Shown here: positions 45,470 through 54,101 of the stretch, piece after piece | Layout: every line of letters starts with the position of its first letter | Numbering within the stretch: position 1 is the stretch's first letter | Origin: Nitrosovibrio sp. Nv4 | GTDB taxonomy: Bacteria > Pseudomonadota > Gammaproteobacteria > Burkholderiales > Nitrosomonadaceae | NCBI RefSeq assembly: GCF_900215485.1 | Contig: NZ_OCMZ01000001.1 | Span: 1,550,001 to 1,614,000 of the forward strand | Reading direction: 5' to 3' | DNA length: 64,000 nt | Notes under the pieces: generated by a model | Database searches by the model: none | The model's input: only the letters and a program-made list of their open reading frames with translations | What the model was told of the DNA's origin: nothing | Program-made: the position numbers and the translations under genes

Positions 45470-45701
45470 TCAAATTGCTTTCGACACAATGCAACCACAC
45501 AAAATCTAACAATCCTAAGCATATCGGATCACTTTCACGGCGCCCAAAAGTAACTCTCCCTTGAGTCCAAAAAGCCAAAGTGGATCATTAAATTCATATC
45601 CTGTGAATAAACGTGATAAAGAACCCTATATTAGTAATTCTCCGTGCCAGATTATGCGTCATTTTTGTCGCCTACTTTACGTTAGCCCCCAATAGGTATC
45701 C

Positions 45702-46412
45702 GTGCCGCTCATCTATCCCGATCTTGCTTGGTACTCGTCGCAGAGCAAGCGGAAACGGCTCCCAGGCCGTTGCCCGCATGCGAGCATCCATCGTTGCCCT
45801 CGCTACTTTGAGAGCACGGCACTTCTCTCGGACGCGGGAATCACTACACGAATGTCAAAGGAGTTGTATGGTGCCACTCTCGCCAAGTGGCGCGCCCACG
45901 AACTCGCCTCTGTGACAACCGAGACAGAAGCATCGATCTCCGGCGGCAAGAACCCGAGTTGCTATTCGAATTTCTGTCCCGAGGTTGCCTACGATACATT
46001 CAGACTGTTTAGCAGTACGCTCATTCGGATAGGGGACGACATTGATAGGCAACTCGCTGAGCAGCTTATCGCAGAAAATCCGGCGTCGGAAGGAAAAGAC
46101 TGGCGCTGGTTGTGGAGCTACGTCGAACCACTCCATTTCTCAGATTGCCCCTTGTACGCCAAACTGCATCAGGAGAAGTCAGTGTCTAATATCACATTCA
46201 ATGGCTCGGTCACGGGAAACATCAATGTCGCGGGCTACTCAATCACCGCGCAGACCATGTCACTTTCGCTCGCCGATATTCTCACGAAGATTGAAGCGTC
46301 AAATGTCGAGGCGCCTGAGAAAGAAGCCGCCAAATCGAAATTGGCTGAGTTCCTTGCTCATCCTGTCGTGGCCGCAATAATCGGCGGGCTGGCTGGCAAA
46401 ATTGGGGGCTAA
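45702..46412 (+). CDS. hypothetical protein in putative gene cassette
   Basis: 236 residues from the GTG at 45702; an internal ATG at 45852 is an alternative. No family is recognised. The middle (FCPEVAYDTFRLFSSTLIRIGDDIDRQLAEQLI, then WRWLWSYVEPLHF) looks globular. The C-terminus has a beta-like NITFNGSVTGNINVAGYSITAQ followed by helices with a hydrophobic end (HPVVAAIIGGLAGKIGG). A GTTAGCC that resembles an integron core site lies 21 bp before the start, and the stop codon falls inside an attC-like element. The arrangement is that of a promoterless integron cassette. It sits between the reverse transcriptase and a putative abortive-infection gene. Confidence 0.6.
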   Translation: MPLIYPDLAWYSSQSKRKRLPGRCPHASIHRCPRYFESTALLSDAGITTRMSKELYGATLAKWRAHELASVTTETEASISGGKNPSCYSNFCPEVAYDTFRLFSSTLIRIGDDIDRQLAEQLIAENPASEGKDWRWLWSYVEPLHFSDCPLYAKLHQEKSVSNITFNGSVTGNINVAGYSITAQTMSLSLADILTKIEASNVEAPEKEAAKSKLAEFLAHPVVAAIIGGLAGKIGG

Positions 46413-46513
46413 CCTCTCAGTCAACCGGACCACCTGCAAGCGGCGCTTGCAGGTCTCCTCCACGTTTTGCACGCTGATTAACACCTTGGCGGATGGTTAC
46501 TCAAGCGTTAGGC
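46407..46513 (+). repeat. attC-like integron recombination site
   Basis: A 107-bp imperfect palindrome. The right end, TTACTCAAGCGTTAGGC, matches the canonical attC right arm with core GTTAGGC (46507-46513). The left end has GGCTAAC (46407-46413), one mismatch from the RYYYAAC core. The arms pair (CTAAC...AGTCAACC against GGTTACT...GTTAG) with an unpaired base, as in attC sites. The interior holds a perfect ACCTGCAAGC/GCTTGCAGGT hairpin. The upstream gene's stop is inside it, and the next gene starts 31 bp after it. No integron integrase is in the window. Confidence 0.6.
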
Positions 46514-46544
46514 TTCAGAAGGCCGCCCATAACAGCACGCCCCA

Positions 46545-47522
46545 GTGAAGAAGTCCCACAGCTTAGTAATTGTCGCCATCGGATTCCTAGTTCCGATCGT
46601 TTTTTACATCCGCCAGTTTCACGGAGACCTGTCCACCGAACATGGTCGCTGGGGAGAGTTTGGCTCATACTTAAGCGGAGTATATGGTAGCTTAGCGCTT
46701 ATTATACTGGCGTACACAACGCGCCTAACTCGGGATCAGTTCAAACGTCAAAATGAGGATAGCGTCTTCTTCAAACTCTTTGAGTCTCTCCAGAACCGAA
46801 TCGAACACAGCACTATCACAGTTGGCGACTCGGGGTCTTCGGCGCCCAAAAGCCTGAAGCATATTGCAGAGAGATTTTATTCCGAACTGTCAACAGAATC
46901 GGTGGAGATCGCACGAATGCTGCTTTGCAAGACGCCTGAGACTGTCTCAAACATCCACTACTCGAAAATATTCGAGGCATTGAACGGCTCGCGCTTCTCT
47001 GAAACTCTGGTGGAAGATCGAAACGCCTTCATAGCCGATATCACCGCGCAAGGTGAATTCAACAGGCGATGGGAACGCCTAAAGGCGTACATTGGATCAC
47101 GCGGCGAGGAACCCGAGAAAGTCCGCGAAGCACTACTCGCCACAGGTCGTATGAACTTCTACAAGATTCCTTTCGAAGAACGACAGCGTCATTATGCAAA
47201 TGCTCTCCGGCAGATCATGCGCGATCACGGGGAATTTCTCGATGGATACTTCAGAAATCTTCTCTTCGTTGTAGAACTTGCTGAAAATACCAGCAACAGG
47301 GACTCATATGTTAAGTTCATCAATGCACAGCTAACCCGCTACGAGATTGTAATAATTTTCTATATGATCGCGGGCGGCGAAGAATCGATTCCCGGCGCAA
47401 TCAACTTTCATAAACTTGGCCTGCTAAATCGACTACGAACGATTGACTGCCAGTCTCTGATGATTGATAGCCCAGGGGATGAAGAGATCGAACGTGAATT
47501 AAATAGTGTCTTCAAGAATTGA
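46545..47522 (+). CDS. putative phage abortive infection protein (AbiC-like)
   Basis: A 325-residue protein starting at GTG. Two N-terminal membrane helices (LVIVAIGFLVPIVFYI and FGSYLSGVYGSLALIILAY) lead into LTRDQFKRQNEDSVFFKLFESLQNRI. A C-terminal domain has HGEFLDGYFRNLLFVVELAEN and FINAQLTRYEIVIIFYMIAGG. This layout is the putative AbiC family of membrane-anchored abortive-infection proteins; the match is from memory of the family. It lies just after an attC-like site and before degenerate palindromic DNA, so it may be a mobile cassette. Mode of action unknown. Confidence 0.72.
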   Translation: MKKSHSLVIVAIGFLVPIVFYIRQFHGDLSTEHGRWGEFGSYLSGVYGSLALIILAYTTRLTRDQFKRQNEDSVFFKLFESLQNRIEHSTITVGDSGSSAPKSLKHIAERFYSELSTESVEIARMLLCKTPETVSNIHYSKIFEALNGSRFSETLVEDRNAFIADITAQGEFNRRWERLKAYIGSRGEEPEKVREALLATGRMNFYKIPFEERQRHYANALRQIMRDHGEFLDGYFRNLLFVVELAENTSNRDSYVKFINAQLTRYEIVIIFYMIAGGEESIPGAINFHKLGLLNRLRTIDCQSLMIDSPGDEEIERELNSVFKN

Positions 47523-47523
47523 A

Positions 47524-47615
47524 GGCTCTCAAGTTGATCATCCTAAGTTATTAATTTACGGACGCGCCGGCGTGCTGCCTCCGCGCGCCACTTACCTCAA
47601 ACATTGAGCGTCCGT
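47524..47615 (+). repeat. palindromic, degenerate attC-like segment
   Basis: Directly after the AbiC-like stop, ACGGACGC (47558-47565) is inverted at GCGTCCGT (47608-47615). CTCAAACATTGAGC resembles an attC right end with one base changed in the core (ATTGAGC for GTTRRRY). No matching left core is clear, so this is a weaker case than the site at 46407. Confidence 0.3.
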
Positions 47616-47733
47616 TATCAGGAAAAATAATTGTTTGAAATGTGGTGTGCGACTTTGGTCACAGGGGGACGTGTCGGATTTGAACCCGCGGATTAAGGGT
47701 TCATATCGATAGTGTCTACATATCGTCTACACG

Positions 47734-47776
47734 AATAACAATGGCTTATAGATTAATTCTATAAACCATTGTTATT
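47734..47776 (-). terminator. strong hairpin just downstream of tRNA-Thr
   Basis: AATAACAATGG (47734-47744) pairs perfectly with CCATTGTTATT (47766-47776), and TATAG/CTATA extends the stem after a two-base interior loop. It starts 3 bp past the encoded CCA of the tRNA. It is a probable terminator or processing structure, though no T run follows. Confidence 0.55.
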
Positions 47777-47778
47777 AT

Positions 47779-47854
47779 TGGTGCCGACACCAAGAGTCGA
47801 ACTCGGGACCTTCTGATTACAAATCAGCTGCTCTACCAACTGAGCTATGCCGGC
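47779..47854 (-). tRNA. tRNA-Thr (anticodon UGU)
   Basis: The minus strand from 47854 gives GCCGGCA at the acceptor 5' side, a D-arm GCTCAGTTGGTAGAGC, an anticodon stem GCTGA/TCAGA around TTTGTAA with anticodon TGT, a T-arm CCGAG-TTCGACT-CTTGG, the acceptor 3' side TGTCGGC and an encoded ACCA. Pairing is complete except one G-T in the acceptor. tRNA genes are common integration points, and accessory DNA lies directly on its 3' side. Confidence 0.95.
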
Positions 47855-47925
47855 GCGGGTGCAATTATAGAGGTTGGGAAGCGGGGGAGCAAACTTGTGA
47901 AGGTGCTGCAAAAGTGAGCAGAAAT

Positions 47926-48351
47926 CTACTTGATGACCTGAAAGCGGCGTTTTACACCGGCGGACGATGAATTTTGCCGTGTCGGCTCTGATTTGTCAGA
48001 CTCCTCGATGCTGTTTTCAGCCTGGGCTTTATCGCTTTCACCCTCAAGTGTGAAGAGTATGCCTTGAGTCGTTTCCTTGGCGAATATTCCCTGGATTGCG
48101 CCAACCGGCACCGAAATTTCGCGCGAGACGCCGCTAAATCGGGCGGAAAACTGAATCACATCATTACCGAGCGTAAGATGATGTGCGGCATCATGGCTGA
48201 TGTTAAGCACAATCTCGCCATCTTTTACAAATTCATCGGGTACACGAGTCTGGGCATCTACCTTAACGGACAGGTAGGGCGTTAAGCCGCTATCGGAACA
48301 CCATTCGTAGATGGCGCGAATCATATACGGCTTGGTGGAAAGCTCTTTCAT
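47926..48351 (-). CDS. sspB: ClpXP adaptor / stringent starvation protein B
   Basis: A 141-residue protein starting at the ATG that overlaps the sspA stop (ATGA); longer frames into sspA are not real. KPYMIRAIYEWCSDSGLTPYL at the N-terminus, IVLNISHDAAHHLTLGND and FSARFSGVSREISVPVGAIQGIFAKE are SspB marks. A flexible acidic linker leads to a C-terminal VKRRFQVIK tail of the kind that docks on ClpX. It delivers ssrA-tagged proteins for degradation. Confidence 0.93.
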   Translation of the reverse strand: MKELSTKPYMIRAIYEWCSDSGLTPYLSVKVDAQTRVPDEFVKDGEIVLNISHDAAHHLTLGNDVIQFSARFSGVSREISVPVGAIQGIFAKETTQGILFTLEGESDKAQAENSIEESDKSEPTRQNSSSAGVKRRFQVIK

Positions 48352-48947
48352 TTGCGCATCGCCTTCTCGGAGGCGGTGAGTGCATCGATGAATGCCGGCC
48401 TGCTGAACAGCCGTTCGGCGAATTTCAATAGCGGTGCGGCCTGTTTGGGTAGCTGAATGCCATAGTGATCCAGTCGCCACAGCAGGGGCGCAATTGCCAC
48501 ATCGAGCATGGAAAATTCATCCCCCAGCATATATTTCTGCTTGACGAATACCGGCGCAATCACTGTCAGGTTATCGCGTATGGCTGCGCGTGCCTTATCT
48601 GCAGCCTTCTGATTTCCATGCTCGACCGCATCAATATGGCAAAAAAGCTCCTGCTCAAAGCGATGCAGAAATAGACGCGCACGGGCACGCATCACCGGGT
48701 CCGCAGGCATCAACTGCGGATGAGGAAAGCGGTCATCGATATATTCATTGATGATGTTGGACTCGTAGAGGATAAGATCACGCTCTACCAGCACTGGCAC
48801 CCTGCCATACGGACTCATTACCGCAAGGTCTTCCGGCCTGTTATGCAAATCCACATCGATGATCTGAAAATCCATACCTTTCTCATACAGCACGATACGA
48901 CAGCGGTGGCTGAACGGACAGGTAGTGGCTGAATACAATGTCATCAT
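48348..48947 (-). CDS. sspA: stringent starvation protein A (GST-like)
   Basis: A 199-residue glutathione-S-transferase-fold protein. The N-terminal thioredoxin-like domain starts MTLYSATTCPFSHRCRIVLYEKGMDFQIIDVDLHN, with GRVPVLVERDLILYESNIINEYIDDRFPHPQLMP. An all-helical C-terminal domain follows. It binds RNA polymerase under starvation in characterised species. It follows petC on the same strand with a 55-bp gap, the usual betaproteobacterial order. Confidence 0.93.
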   Translation of the reverse strand: MMTLYSATTCPFSHRCRIVLYEKGMDFQIIDVDLHNRPEDLAVMSPYGRVPVLVERDLILYESNIINEYIDDRFPHPQLMPADPVMRARARLFLHRFEQELFCHIDAVEHGNQKAADKARAAIRDNLTVIAPVFVKQKYMLGDEFSMLDVAIAPLLWRLDHYGIQLPKQAAPLLKFAERLFSRPAFIDALTASEKAMRK

Positions 48948-49002
48948 GACTTGTTATTTTCAGCGTATATGGGCGGAATACTTTGTAACAGATGAGAAAT
49001 AA

Positions 49003-49740
49003 TCAATGGACGTCCTTCCAGTATTCCTGTTTCAGTGCATAGGTCAGTCCCAGCATGGCAAACAGGAAAAGCATTACAATAATTCCCAATTGTACCCGTT
49101 TAGTGGCAGCCGGCTCACCCAGATAGACCAGGAAGTTAACAAGATCAGTAACATATGCGTCATACTCTGTTTTTGAGAGCGTACCGGGCTTGTCGAGTTT
49201 CAGTTCCTTTACCTCATGTGTGCCGCCATGGCCATCGTCGACATTCTTCACCATGAGTGATTGCTCGCCCTGCAACTGATATAGCACATGGGGCATGGCA
49301 GCTTTGTCAAATACGAGATTATTCCAGCCGGTAGCGGTGGATTCATCACGATAAAACTTCCTGAGATATGTGTAGAGCCAGTCGGGACCGCGCGAACGCG
49401 CGATTACCGACAGATCAGGGGGGGCTACACCCAACCATTGCTTGGCGTCTTTAGCCTTCATGGCGACAGTCATCAGTTCACCCACCTTCTGTCCGGTGAA
49501 TATCAGGTTATCGCTGACCTGGTTCTCCGTGAGTCCGATATCTCTTAGCCGGTTATAGCGCATATATTCCGCGCTATGGCACGACAGGCAATAGTTGACA
49601 AAGGTCTGTGCACCGCGTTGCAGCGAAAGCTTGTCGCTGGCATGGATCTGGGCGCGGTCCAACTTCACATCCGAGCCGCTGGCAAACGCGACAAGCGGAG
49701 CCAGGCAAAAGACCAATAAAATACTTGTTATTTTTCTCAT
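49003..49740 (-). CDS. petC: cytochrome c1 of the bc1 complex
   Basis: A 245-residue protein. A signal peptide (LVFCLAPLVAFASG) is followed by the haem c motif CLSCH in QTFVNYCLSCHSAEYMRYNRL, a methionine-ligand region (KAAMPHVLYQLQGE) and a C-terminal anchor helix (LGIIVMLFLFAMLGLTYAL). It passes electrons from the Rieske protein to periplasmic cytochromes. It overlaps petB by 4 bp. Confidence 0.95.
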   Translation of the reverse strand: MRKITSILLVFCLAPLVAFASGSDVKLDRAQIHASDKLSLQRGAQTFVNYCLSCHSAEYMRYNRLRDIGLTENQVSDNLIFTGQKVGELMTVAMKAKDAKQWLGVAPPDLSVIARSRGPDWLYTYLRKFYRDESTATGWNNLVFDKAAMPHVLYQLQGEQSLMVKNVDDGHGGTHEVKELKLDKPGTLSKTEYDAYVTDLVNFLVYLGEPAATKRVQLGIIVMLFLFAMLGLTYALKQEYWKDVH

Positions 49741-50984
49741 TCTGTCACCCTGGTTGGTTCAGGCTTGGTTTTGTCTATCTTGCTGTACCACGGCATGAGA
49801 ATGAAGAAGGCAAAGTAGACCACCGTGAATATCTGCGCGAGTAACGTGTAGAGAGGGGTAGGCGATTTCGTGCCGAGGTAGCCAAGCACAAAGACACTAA
49901 TGACAAAGAGTGTGAGGGCAAACTTGAAAATTGGCCCCTTGTAGCGGATCGATTTAACGGGACTGCGGTCCAGCCAGGGCAGCAGGGCGAAGATTGCGAC
50001 CGAACCACCCATCAGCACGATACCCCAGAGTTTTGCATCTATCCAGAGAAAATTAACGGTGACCGCCCGCAGCATCGAGTAGTACGGAGTGAAGTACCAT
50101 ACCGGAGCGATATGGTCGGGCGTTTGCAGCGTATTGGCGGGAACGAAATTGTTGTACTCAAGGAAGTACCCACCCATTTCCGGGGCGAAAAATATGATCC
50201 CGGTGAACAGAATCAGGAACACGATCACGCCAAAAATATCCTTCACGGAATAGTAGGGATGGAAAGGGATGCCATCCACCGGAATATGCGTCACAGGATC
50301 CTTGTTTGCCTTGATTTCAATCCCATCCGGGTTATTCGAGCCGACTTCATGCAATGCCAATATATGCACTACCACCAGCACCACCAGCAAAACGGGCAGA
50401 GTCACGACGTGATAGGCAAAAAAGCGGTTGAGCGCGGCGTCCGACAGCATGAAGTCGCCGAGCAGCCAGTTCGAGAGCGTTTCGCCTACTACCGGAATTG
50501 CACCGATCATGCTTATGATCACCTGCGCGCCCCAATAGGACATTTGCCCCCAAGGCAGGATATAACCGGTAAACGCCAGCATCATCAGGACGAAAAAGAT
50601 GCCCATGCCGATCAGCCAGAGAAGTTCGCGTGGCTTGCGATATGAGCCGTACATCATGCCGCGGAACATATGCAGGTAGACGACCACAAAGAACATGGAT
50701 GCGCCAGTGGAATGCATATAGCGGATCAGCCAGCCGAAATTCACATCCCGCATGATGTATTCCACGGACGCGAATGCCATGCTCGCGTCCGGCTTATAGT
50801 TCATGGTGAGAAAAATACCGGTGAGAAGTTGATTCACCAGGACAAGCATGGCCAGCGAGCCGAAGTAATACCAGAAATTGAAATTCTTCGGTGCGTAATA
50901 CTCGCTAAGATGAGCCCTCCAGTTGGCGGTTAACGGAAAACGCGCGTCTATCCAGCCGACCATGGATTCCAATCGTTTGCTCAT
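49737..50984 (-). CDS. petB: cytochrome b of the bc1 complex
   Basis: A 415-residue membrane protein with eight helices and both haem-ligand His pairs: IRYMHSTGASMFFVVVYLHMFRG, and HVVTLPVLLVVLVVVHILALHE. The Qo-site PEW-type motif is replaced by PVDGIPFHPYYSVKDI. This full-length single-chain form is the mitochondrial/proteobacterial type. It starts directly after petA and overlaps petC by 4 bp. The complex takes electrons from quinol, central to respiration and reverse electron flow in chemolithotrophs. Confidence 0.95.
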   Translation of the reverse strand: MSKRLESMVGWIDARFPLTANWRAHLSEYYAPKNFNFWYYFGSLAMLVLVNQLLTGIFLTMNYKPDASMAFASVEYIMRDVNFGWLIRYMHSTGASMFFVVVYLHMFRGMMYGSYRKPRELLWLIGMGIFFVLMMLAFTGYILPWGQMSYWGAQVIISMIGAIPVVGETLSNWLLGDFMLSDAALNRFFAYHVVTLPVLLVVLVVVHILALHEVGSNNPDGIEIKANKDPVTHIPVDGIPFHPYYSVKDIFGVIVFLILFTGIIFFAPEMGGYFLEYNNFVPANTLQTPDHIAPVWYFTPYYSMLRAVTVNFLWIDAKLWGIVLMGGSVAIFALLPWLDRSPVKSIRYKGPIFKFALTLFVISVFVLGYLGTKSPTPLYTLLAQIFTVVYFAFFILMPWYSKIDKTKPEPTRVTE

Positions 50985-51590
50985 TTATGCGGTCTCCTTA
51001 CGATCAGACCCGATCAACAGGCTGGTATCGCTTAAATACGTATGGGGAGGGACGACCAGATTCGTTGGCGCCGGAACGCTTTTGTAGACGCGGCCGGCCA
51101 GATCGAACTTGGAACCGTGACAGGGGCAGAAAAAACCGCCCAGCCAGTCGGCGCCGAGATCCGCGGGAGCGATATCCTTGCGGTATACGGGAGAGCATCC
51201 CAGGTGGGTGCAGACGCCTTCCACTACGAGAATTGCCGGCTTGATGGAGCGTGTTTCATTTTGCGCATATTGGGGTTGCTGGGCCTTTTCCGATTTGGGA
51301 TCAGCTACCTGACCGTCAAGCTTCTTCAGGTTAGCCAGCATATCCGGGGTACGGTTCAATACCCACACTACCTTGCCGCGCCATTCCACCAGAAGCAGCA
51401 TCCCTGGCTCAAGCTTGGTGATGTCGACCTCAACCGGTGCGCCAGCCGCTTTTGCGCGTTCACTGGGCATCATACTCAACACAAAAGGAGTTGCCACCGC
51501 AGCAGTTGCGATCCCCCCCGCAATCGAAGTTGCGACGAGGAGAAAGCGCCTCCTGCTGTTCATTTCTTGTTTTTTCCCAATATCTGCCAT
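50985..51590 (-). CDS. petA: Rieske iron-sulfur subunit of the bc1 complex
   Basis: A 201-residue protein with an N-terminal Tat-like segment (MNSRRRFLLVATSIAGG) acting as membrane anchor. The 2Fe-2S ligands lie in CTHLGCSP and FFCPCHGSKFD. It is first in the petABC operon; the promoter must lie in the 430 bp upstream. Confidence 0.95.
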   Translation of the reverse strand: MADIGKKQEMNSRRRFLLVATSIAGGIATAAVATPFVLSMMPSERAKAAGAPVEVDITKLEPGMLLLVEWRGKVVWVLNRTPDMLANLKKLDGQVADPKSEKAQQPQYAQNETRSIKPAILVVEGVCTHLGCSPVYRKDIAPADLGADWLGGFFCPCHGSKFDLAGRVYKSVPAPTNLVVPPHTYLSDTSLLIGSDRKETA

Positions 51591-52024
51591 ATTTTTGCAG
51601 TCCCGTTTTTCAGTTCGGACCTCTAAAAAAACTCATAAAAAACTTAACCATTTTACCATAGTACGTATTGGAAAATAAATATGCATTGTAAAAACTTGTT
51701 GATTGGACGGTAAAAACCGCTATACATCACTCTTTATTCATCAACGCGCTGCGAACGCATTTTCTCGGCGCATCGTCGGGTTTGGTCGTTTTTTTCGCGA
51801 TGGGCGTTTTGGCCTGGCTTGTCCATATACCATTTATATTATTTCTACTGAGGGAGAACCGCATGGCGGCCGCCACGGCCATTTAGAATAGATCGCCGAA
51901 CGGATATCAGAAATAAGGTAAGGTAGCTACCCGCTGATGTAGCTGATCGGGCTCACAAGCAAACGTCGGATGAACACTATTGCGTGCGGCTGGTCCAATA
52001 AATACATGTTTTGAGTTCATAACT
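51591..52024. other. intergenic region, divergent petABC and yacG promoters
   Basis: About 430 bp, AT-rich near 51620-51690 next to petA, where promoter elements are likely. A frame at 51703-51891 begins with TTG and has no family resemblance; not called. No RNA gene recognised. Confidence 0.45.
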
Positions 52025-52219
52025 ATGAAGAAACCGCTCGTTAACTGCCCGCAATGCGGCAAGATTATCATCTGGGATATCAGCAATCGGTACCGCCCTT
52101 TTTGTTCCGAGCGCTGCAAGCTGATCGACCTCGGACAATGGGCCGCGGAATCCTACCGCATCCCTACGGAAAAGAATACGGAAAACCAGGAGAACGATCC
52201 ATTAAAAGATGAGAAGTAG
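52025..52219 (+). CDS. yacG: DNA gyrase inhibitor YacG
   Basis: A 64-residue zinc protein with the four cysteine ligands in CPQCG and [12 protein letters not shown], followed by the W-A-E-ESYRIP segment typical of YacG. It binds gyrase B in E. coli. It stands alone on the plus strand, whereas in many relatives it lies with coaE and zapD, neither of which is here. Confidence 0.9.
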   Translation: MKKPLVNCPQCGKIIIWDISNRYRPFCSERCKLIDLGQWAAESYRIPTEKNTENQENDPLKDEK

Positions 52220-52239
52220 GCGGCCTGTCCAGACATTCA

Positions 52240-53190
52240 TCAGGTAATACTTCGCATCACTGCTATGCCGTGTCCGCCGTGGTCCCATGCTGTGGTTAAA
52301 TCACATGGGTGCAGCCCGCCTAGCGCATATACGGGTATGGGGCAGCCATGAGTGAGCGCGGCAAATTTCTGCCAGCCTAGCGGGGTAGATCCGGAATGGC
52401 TCAATGTCGGCAGTACGGGAGCCAGCACGACAAAATCCATGCACAACTGCTGGGCTCGAAAAAGCTCTTCCGCATTGTGACAGGATGCACCGCACCATTC
52501 GATATCCGGGCGCTTTACCAGATTCATCAGCTGTTTTGACGGAAAATGTATTCCGTCCGCGCCTGCTTCGCGGCAGAAGTCAACGTTGGCAACGTCGCCG
52601 TTCAACAATACCCTGGCACCATGACGATGAGCAAGGGAAATTGCTTCACTTGTAAAATCGTGCAATGCTTTCCTTGCCATCTCTTTCTCACGTATCTGCA
52701 CCAGGCGTAGCCCTTTTTGCAATGCGCATTCAATCCGGGCTAATGCAACGTTCGCTCCCCATTCCGCGGCATTGGTAATTCCGTAGATCGGCGGCAGGTC
52801 GAGTGCGCGCAAGACAGGTGCGTTGGCCGGCAGCATCGGTTCAACCCGGGTATTGTTGGCAAACTGCCATGACAACTCTTGGTCTTCACAGGGCTGCGGA
52901 TCGCCACGCCATTTTACGACACGATAAAAGCAGAGGTGTACGGTAGCGTGCGGATAGGTAAACGTGCGGGTGATCCAGGGATAGGCATGCTCGACATATA
53001 TACCCAGTTCTTCCAGCAACTCGCGCCTGAGCGCGTGCAGCAGCGGCTCGTCGGGGTTCACCTTGCCGCCGGGGAACTCCCAGTAGCCCGCGTAAGGCTT
53101 GCCTTGGGGTCGGCGCGCCAGAAGGAAAGCGCCATCGGGTCGGGTGATGACCCCAGCAGCGACTTCAACGATATCAGAGGGATGAAACAT
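52240..53190 (-). CDS. Nudix hydrolase fused to a ThiE-like domain
   Basis: A 316-residue protein. The N-terminal MutT-type Nudix domain has GGKVNPDEPLLHALRRELLEELG, the Nudix box, at about residues 40-62. The C-terminal TIM-barrel resembles thiamine-phosphate synthase (LVQIREKEM, LLNGDVANVDFCREAGADGIHF, DFVVLAPVLPT, PVYALGGL). The fusion is common in proteobacteria as the mutT housekeeping form that removes 8-oxo-dGTP. Whether the ThiE-like half is active is uncertain, since its phosphate and metal-binding residues are only partly kept. Confidence 0.88.
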   Translation of the reverse strand: MFHPSDIVEVAAGVITRPDGAFLLARRPQGKPYAGYWEFPGGKVNPDEPLLHALRRELLEELGIYVEHAYPWITRTFTYPHATVHLCFYRVVKWRGDPQPCEDQELSWQFANNTRVEPMLPANAPVLRALDLPPIYGITNAAEWGANVALARIECALQKGLRLVQIREKEMARKALHDFTSEAISLAHRHGARVLLNGDVANVDFCREAGADGIHFPSKQLMNLVKRPDIEWCGASCHNAEELFRAQQLCMDFVVLAPVLPTLSHSGSTPLGWQKFAALTHGCPIPVYALGGLHPCDLTTAWDHGGHGIAVMRSIT

Positions 53191-53201
53191 GCCGAACGGA
53201 A

Positions 53202-54101
53202 TTATTTACGGCCCCCCGTTGTCTCTGTTCCACTTGTTCCATCTGTTTTCTGTTTTCCCGCCCAGTCACGCGCAAACTGCCACGCTACGCGTCCGCTTCG
53301 GGATCCGCGTCCCAGCGCCCATTGCAGTGCCGCTTCACGTATTGAAGGAGCCGTTTTTTCCACACCGAAATAGGTGAGCCAATATTCGAGTACGGTCAGG
53401 TATTGCTCCTGATCGAACGGGTGGAACGATACCCACAGTCCGAAACGTTCCGATAACGAAATTTTTTCCTCGACCGCTTCACTGGGGTGGATTTCTTCTC
53501 CTATATGCCTTGCGTCCAGATTGTCCTGCATGGATTCGGGCATCAGATGGCGGCGATTGGAAGTCGCGTAGACAAGGACGTTTTCAGAAGCCGTGGCGAT
53601 GGAACCGTCGAGTACTACCTTTAATGCCTTGTAGCCAGGCTCGCCAGCCTCGAACGAGAGGTCGTCACAATACAGGATGAAGCGTTCCGGGCGCCGATGT
53701 ATTTTTTCGACGATATCGTGCAGATCGGTGAGATGATGCTTTTCCACTTCAATTAAACGTAATCCCGTTGCCGCATACTTGCTCAGCATTGCCTTCACTA
53801 ACGATGACTTTCCTGTTCCACGCGCACCCGTAAGTAGCACGTTGTTGGCGGGATGGCCTCGTACGAACTGATGCGTATTCTGGTCTATGAGTTTTTTCTG
53901 CCGTTCGATACCCTGCAAGGCGTCGAACGCAATGTGATGAGCGTGGGTAACAGGTTGAATAAAGCCAGCACCGCCGCTTTTTCGCCAGCGGAAAGCCATG
54001 GCGGCGTTCCAGTCAGGCTCGGGCTGGCCAACCGCAAGCAACCCCTCCATACGGGAAAGTAATGTTTCGGTCCGATCGTATAGCTTGTCCCAATCTTTCA
54101 T
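53202..54101 (-). CDS. DUF815 family AAA-type ATP-binding protein
   Basis: A 299-residue protein from the ATG at 54101; a longer upstream frame has no support. The Walker A loop GARGTGKSSLVKAML lies near residue 95, Walker B is in FILYCDDLSFE, and a sensor segment VYATSNRRHLMP follows. This is the DUF815 ATPase family, of unknown function. It is 11 bp upstream of the Nudix gene on the same strand and so likely co-transcribed. Confidence 0.88.
   Translation of the reverse strand: MKDWDKLYDRTETLLSRMEGLLAVGQPEPDWNAAMAFRWRKSGGAGFIQPVTHAHHIAFDALQGIERQKKLIDQNTHQFVRGHPANNVLLTGARGTGKSSLVKAMLSKYAATGLRLIEVEKHHLTDLHDIVEKIHRRPERFILYCDDLSFEAGEPGYKALKVVLDGSIATASENVLVYATSNRRHLMPESMQDNLDARHIGEEIHPSEAVEEKISLSERFGLWVSFHPFDQEQYLTVLEYWLTYFGVEKTAPSIREAALQWALGRGSRSGRVAWQFARDWAGKQKTDGTSGTETTGGRK

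Noticed and set aside
47650-47730. A second, partial tRNA on the minus strand (GGGTTCAAATCC-like T-loop)
   Set aside because: The T-stem does not pair well and no anticodon arm or acceptor partner is present. It may be an old att remnant but cannot be supported.
51703-51891. 62-residue plus-strand gene upstream of yacG
   Set aside because: It begins with TTG, has no ribosome-binding site and its composition looks like random translation of intergenic DNA.
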